A DNA stretch of 12,813 bases from Armatimonadota bacterium (GTDB taxonomy: Bacteria; Armatimonadota; Zipacnadia; Zipacnadales; FEN-943). The first letter of the stretch is position 1; every line of letters begins with the position of its first letter. Shown here piece by piece: positions 12,477-12,813 of the stretch. Where the stretch lies: assembly GCA_029777735.1 (NCBI GenBank), contig JAKORR010000092.1:1-12813 (forward strand). Direction: 5' to 3'. A model generated the notes under the pieces. That model had not been told where the DNA came from. It saw nothing but the letters and a program-made list of their open reading frames with translations, and did no database searches. A program made the translations under genes and the position numbers.

Positions 12477-12813
12477 TTGGCCAACCCTCCTCGGCCCACT
12501 GCAGGTCCAGTCCGCAAAGCTCGGCTAGTCTAGAGGCGAGAACGCGGCCGAGGTGGGATAGTTCCACCTGGAGGCCGCAATCGGCCAGCGAGCCATAGGC
12601 CTCAGGTTCCAGTCCGCACCAGCTAATCGGAACAGACCTTGGCCAGCGCCCGGAGACGTTAACCGCGATCCCGTGGTAACTGACCCAGTGGCGCACGGCG
12701 ACTCCTATGCTGGCCACCTTCAGGCCCTTTACCCACACACCTCTGCCCCGAGCGCTGCGGCCTGCGCACAGGCCCAGGTCGGCGATGGCCCGCACAGCCG
12801 CTTCCTCTAGCAC
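12451..12813 (-). CDS. lipB: Lipoyl(octanoyl) transferase LipB, C-terminal part (5' end outside window)
   Basis: Cytoplasmic enzyme that transfers octanoyl from acyl carrier protein to lipoyl domains, the first step of lipoate cofactor synthesis. Only 120 codons are visible; the gene continues beyond the right edge, where roughly the first 90-100 residues of a usual 210-230-aa protein should lie. Seen (window residue numbers): LEEAAVRAIADLG (2-14), GVWVKGLKVASIGV (25-38) with the expected catalytic Lys at 32, WVSYHGIAVNV (43-53) with the family's HG-x-A-x-NV pattern, and WCGLE (65-69) with the expected catalytic Cys at 66. The spacing between Lys and Cys (34 residues) agrees with E. coli LipB (K135, C169). 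The first visible codon is a GTG by coincidence and should not be taken as the start. It overlaps the downstream membrane-protein gene by 26 bp. It is a housekeeping gene, so the border of the envelope locus probably lies here. Confidence 0.9.
   Translation of the reverse strand: MLEEAAVRAIADLGLCAGRSARGRGVWVKGLKVASIGVAVRHWVSYHGIAVNVSGRWPRSVPISWCGLEPEAYGSLADCGLQVELSHLGRVLASRLAELCGLDLQWAEEGWPSARRGVQA

Overview
The window is about 12.8 kb of GC-rich (estimated by eye at a little over 60% G+C) bacterial DNA, and every gene I can support lies on the minus strand, so transcription runs from high to low coordinates. Gene density is high, with short or overlapping junctions. No tRNA, rRNA, CRISPR array, insertion sequence or phage gene was seen. 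The mix of a lipB gene, a Wzy/WaaL-type polymerase or ligase, large secreted jelly-roll and carbohydrate-binding-like proteins, a GT-C glycosyltransferase and a BlaI/M56 regulatory pair resembles genomes of poorly cultured phyla such as Armatimonadota or Planctomycetota. That placement is an impression, not a demonstration.

Reading in transcription order from the right edge. (1) The 3' part of lipB (lipoyl/octanoyl transferase, upstream end outside the window) overlaps by 26 bp a gene for a 224-aa multi-pass membrane protein of unknown function. That gene overlaps by 4 bp (ATGA) an O-antigen ligase/polymerase-like gene of 423 aa. (2) After a 51-bp gap with an AT-rich stretch and a perfect Shine-Dalgarno come three genes for exported proteins. 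These are a 182-aa single-domain CBM6/35-like protein, a 715-aa protein made of about four concanavalin/jelly-roll-like domains, and a 1411-aa protein. The last has N-terminal TPRs, a jelly-roll domain and three evenly spaced galactose-binding-like/Ig-like units. The last two genes overlap by 4 bp. A GC-rich hairpin spans the stop codon of the 1411-aa gene. (3) After a 224-bp gap lies a GT-C/PMT-like membrane glycosyltransferase (582 aa). (4) A 55-bp intergenic region contains a near-consensus sigma-70 promoter (TTGACA, 17 bp, TACAAT). An inverted repeat resembling a BlaI operator covers its -10 element. It drives a BlaI/MecI-type repressor gene and, 2 bp later, a short M56 (BlaR1-type) membrane metalloprotease gene without a recognisable penicillin-binding sensor domain.

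Working hypothesis: the central genes form an envelope or exopolysaccharide module. The GT-C enzyme and the Wzy/WaaL-like protein would use polyprenyl-linked sugars on the outer face of the membrane, and the exported multi-domain proteins would bind, scaffold or anchor the glycan. The BlaI/M56 pair is a self-contained proteolytic signalling switch next to this module; whether it controls it is unknown. The most unusual items are the 1411-aa TPR-plus-tandem-repeat protein, the ligase-like protein with Asn where the family's catalytic His is expected, and the well-preserved autoregulatory promoter/operator of the BlaI gene.
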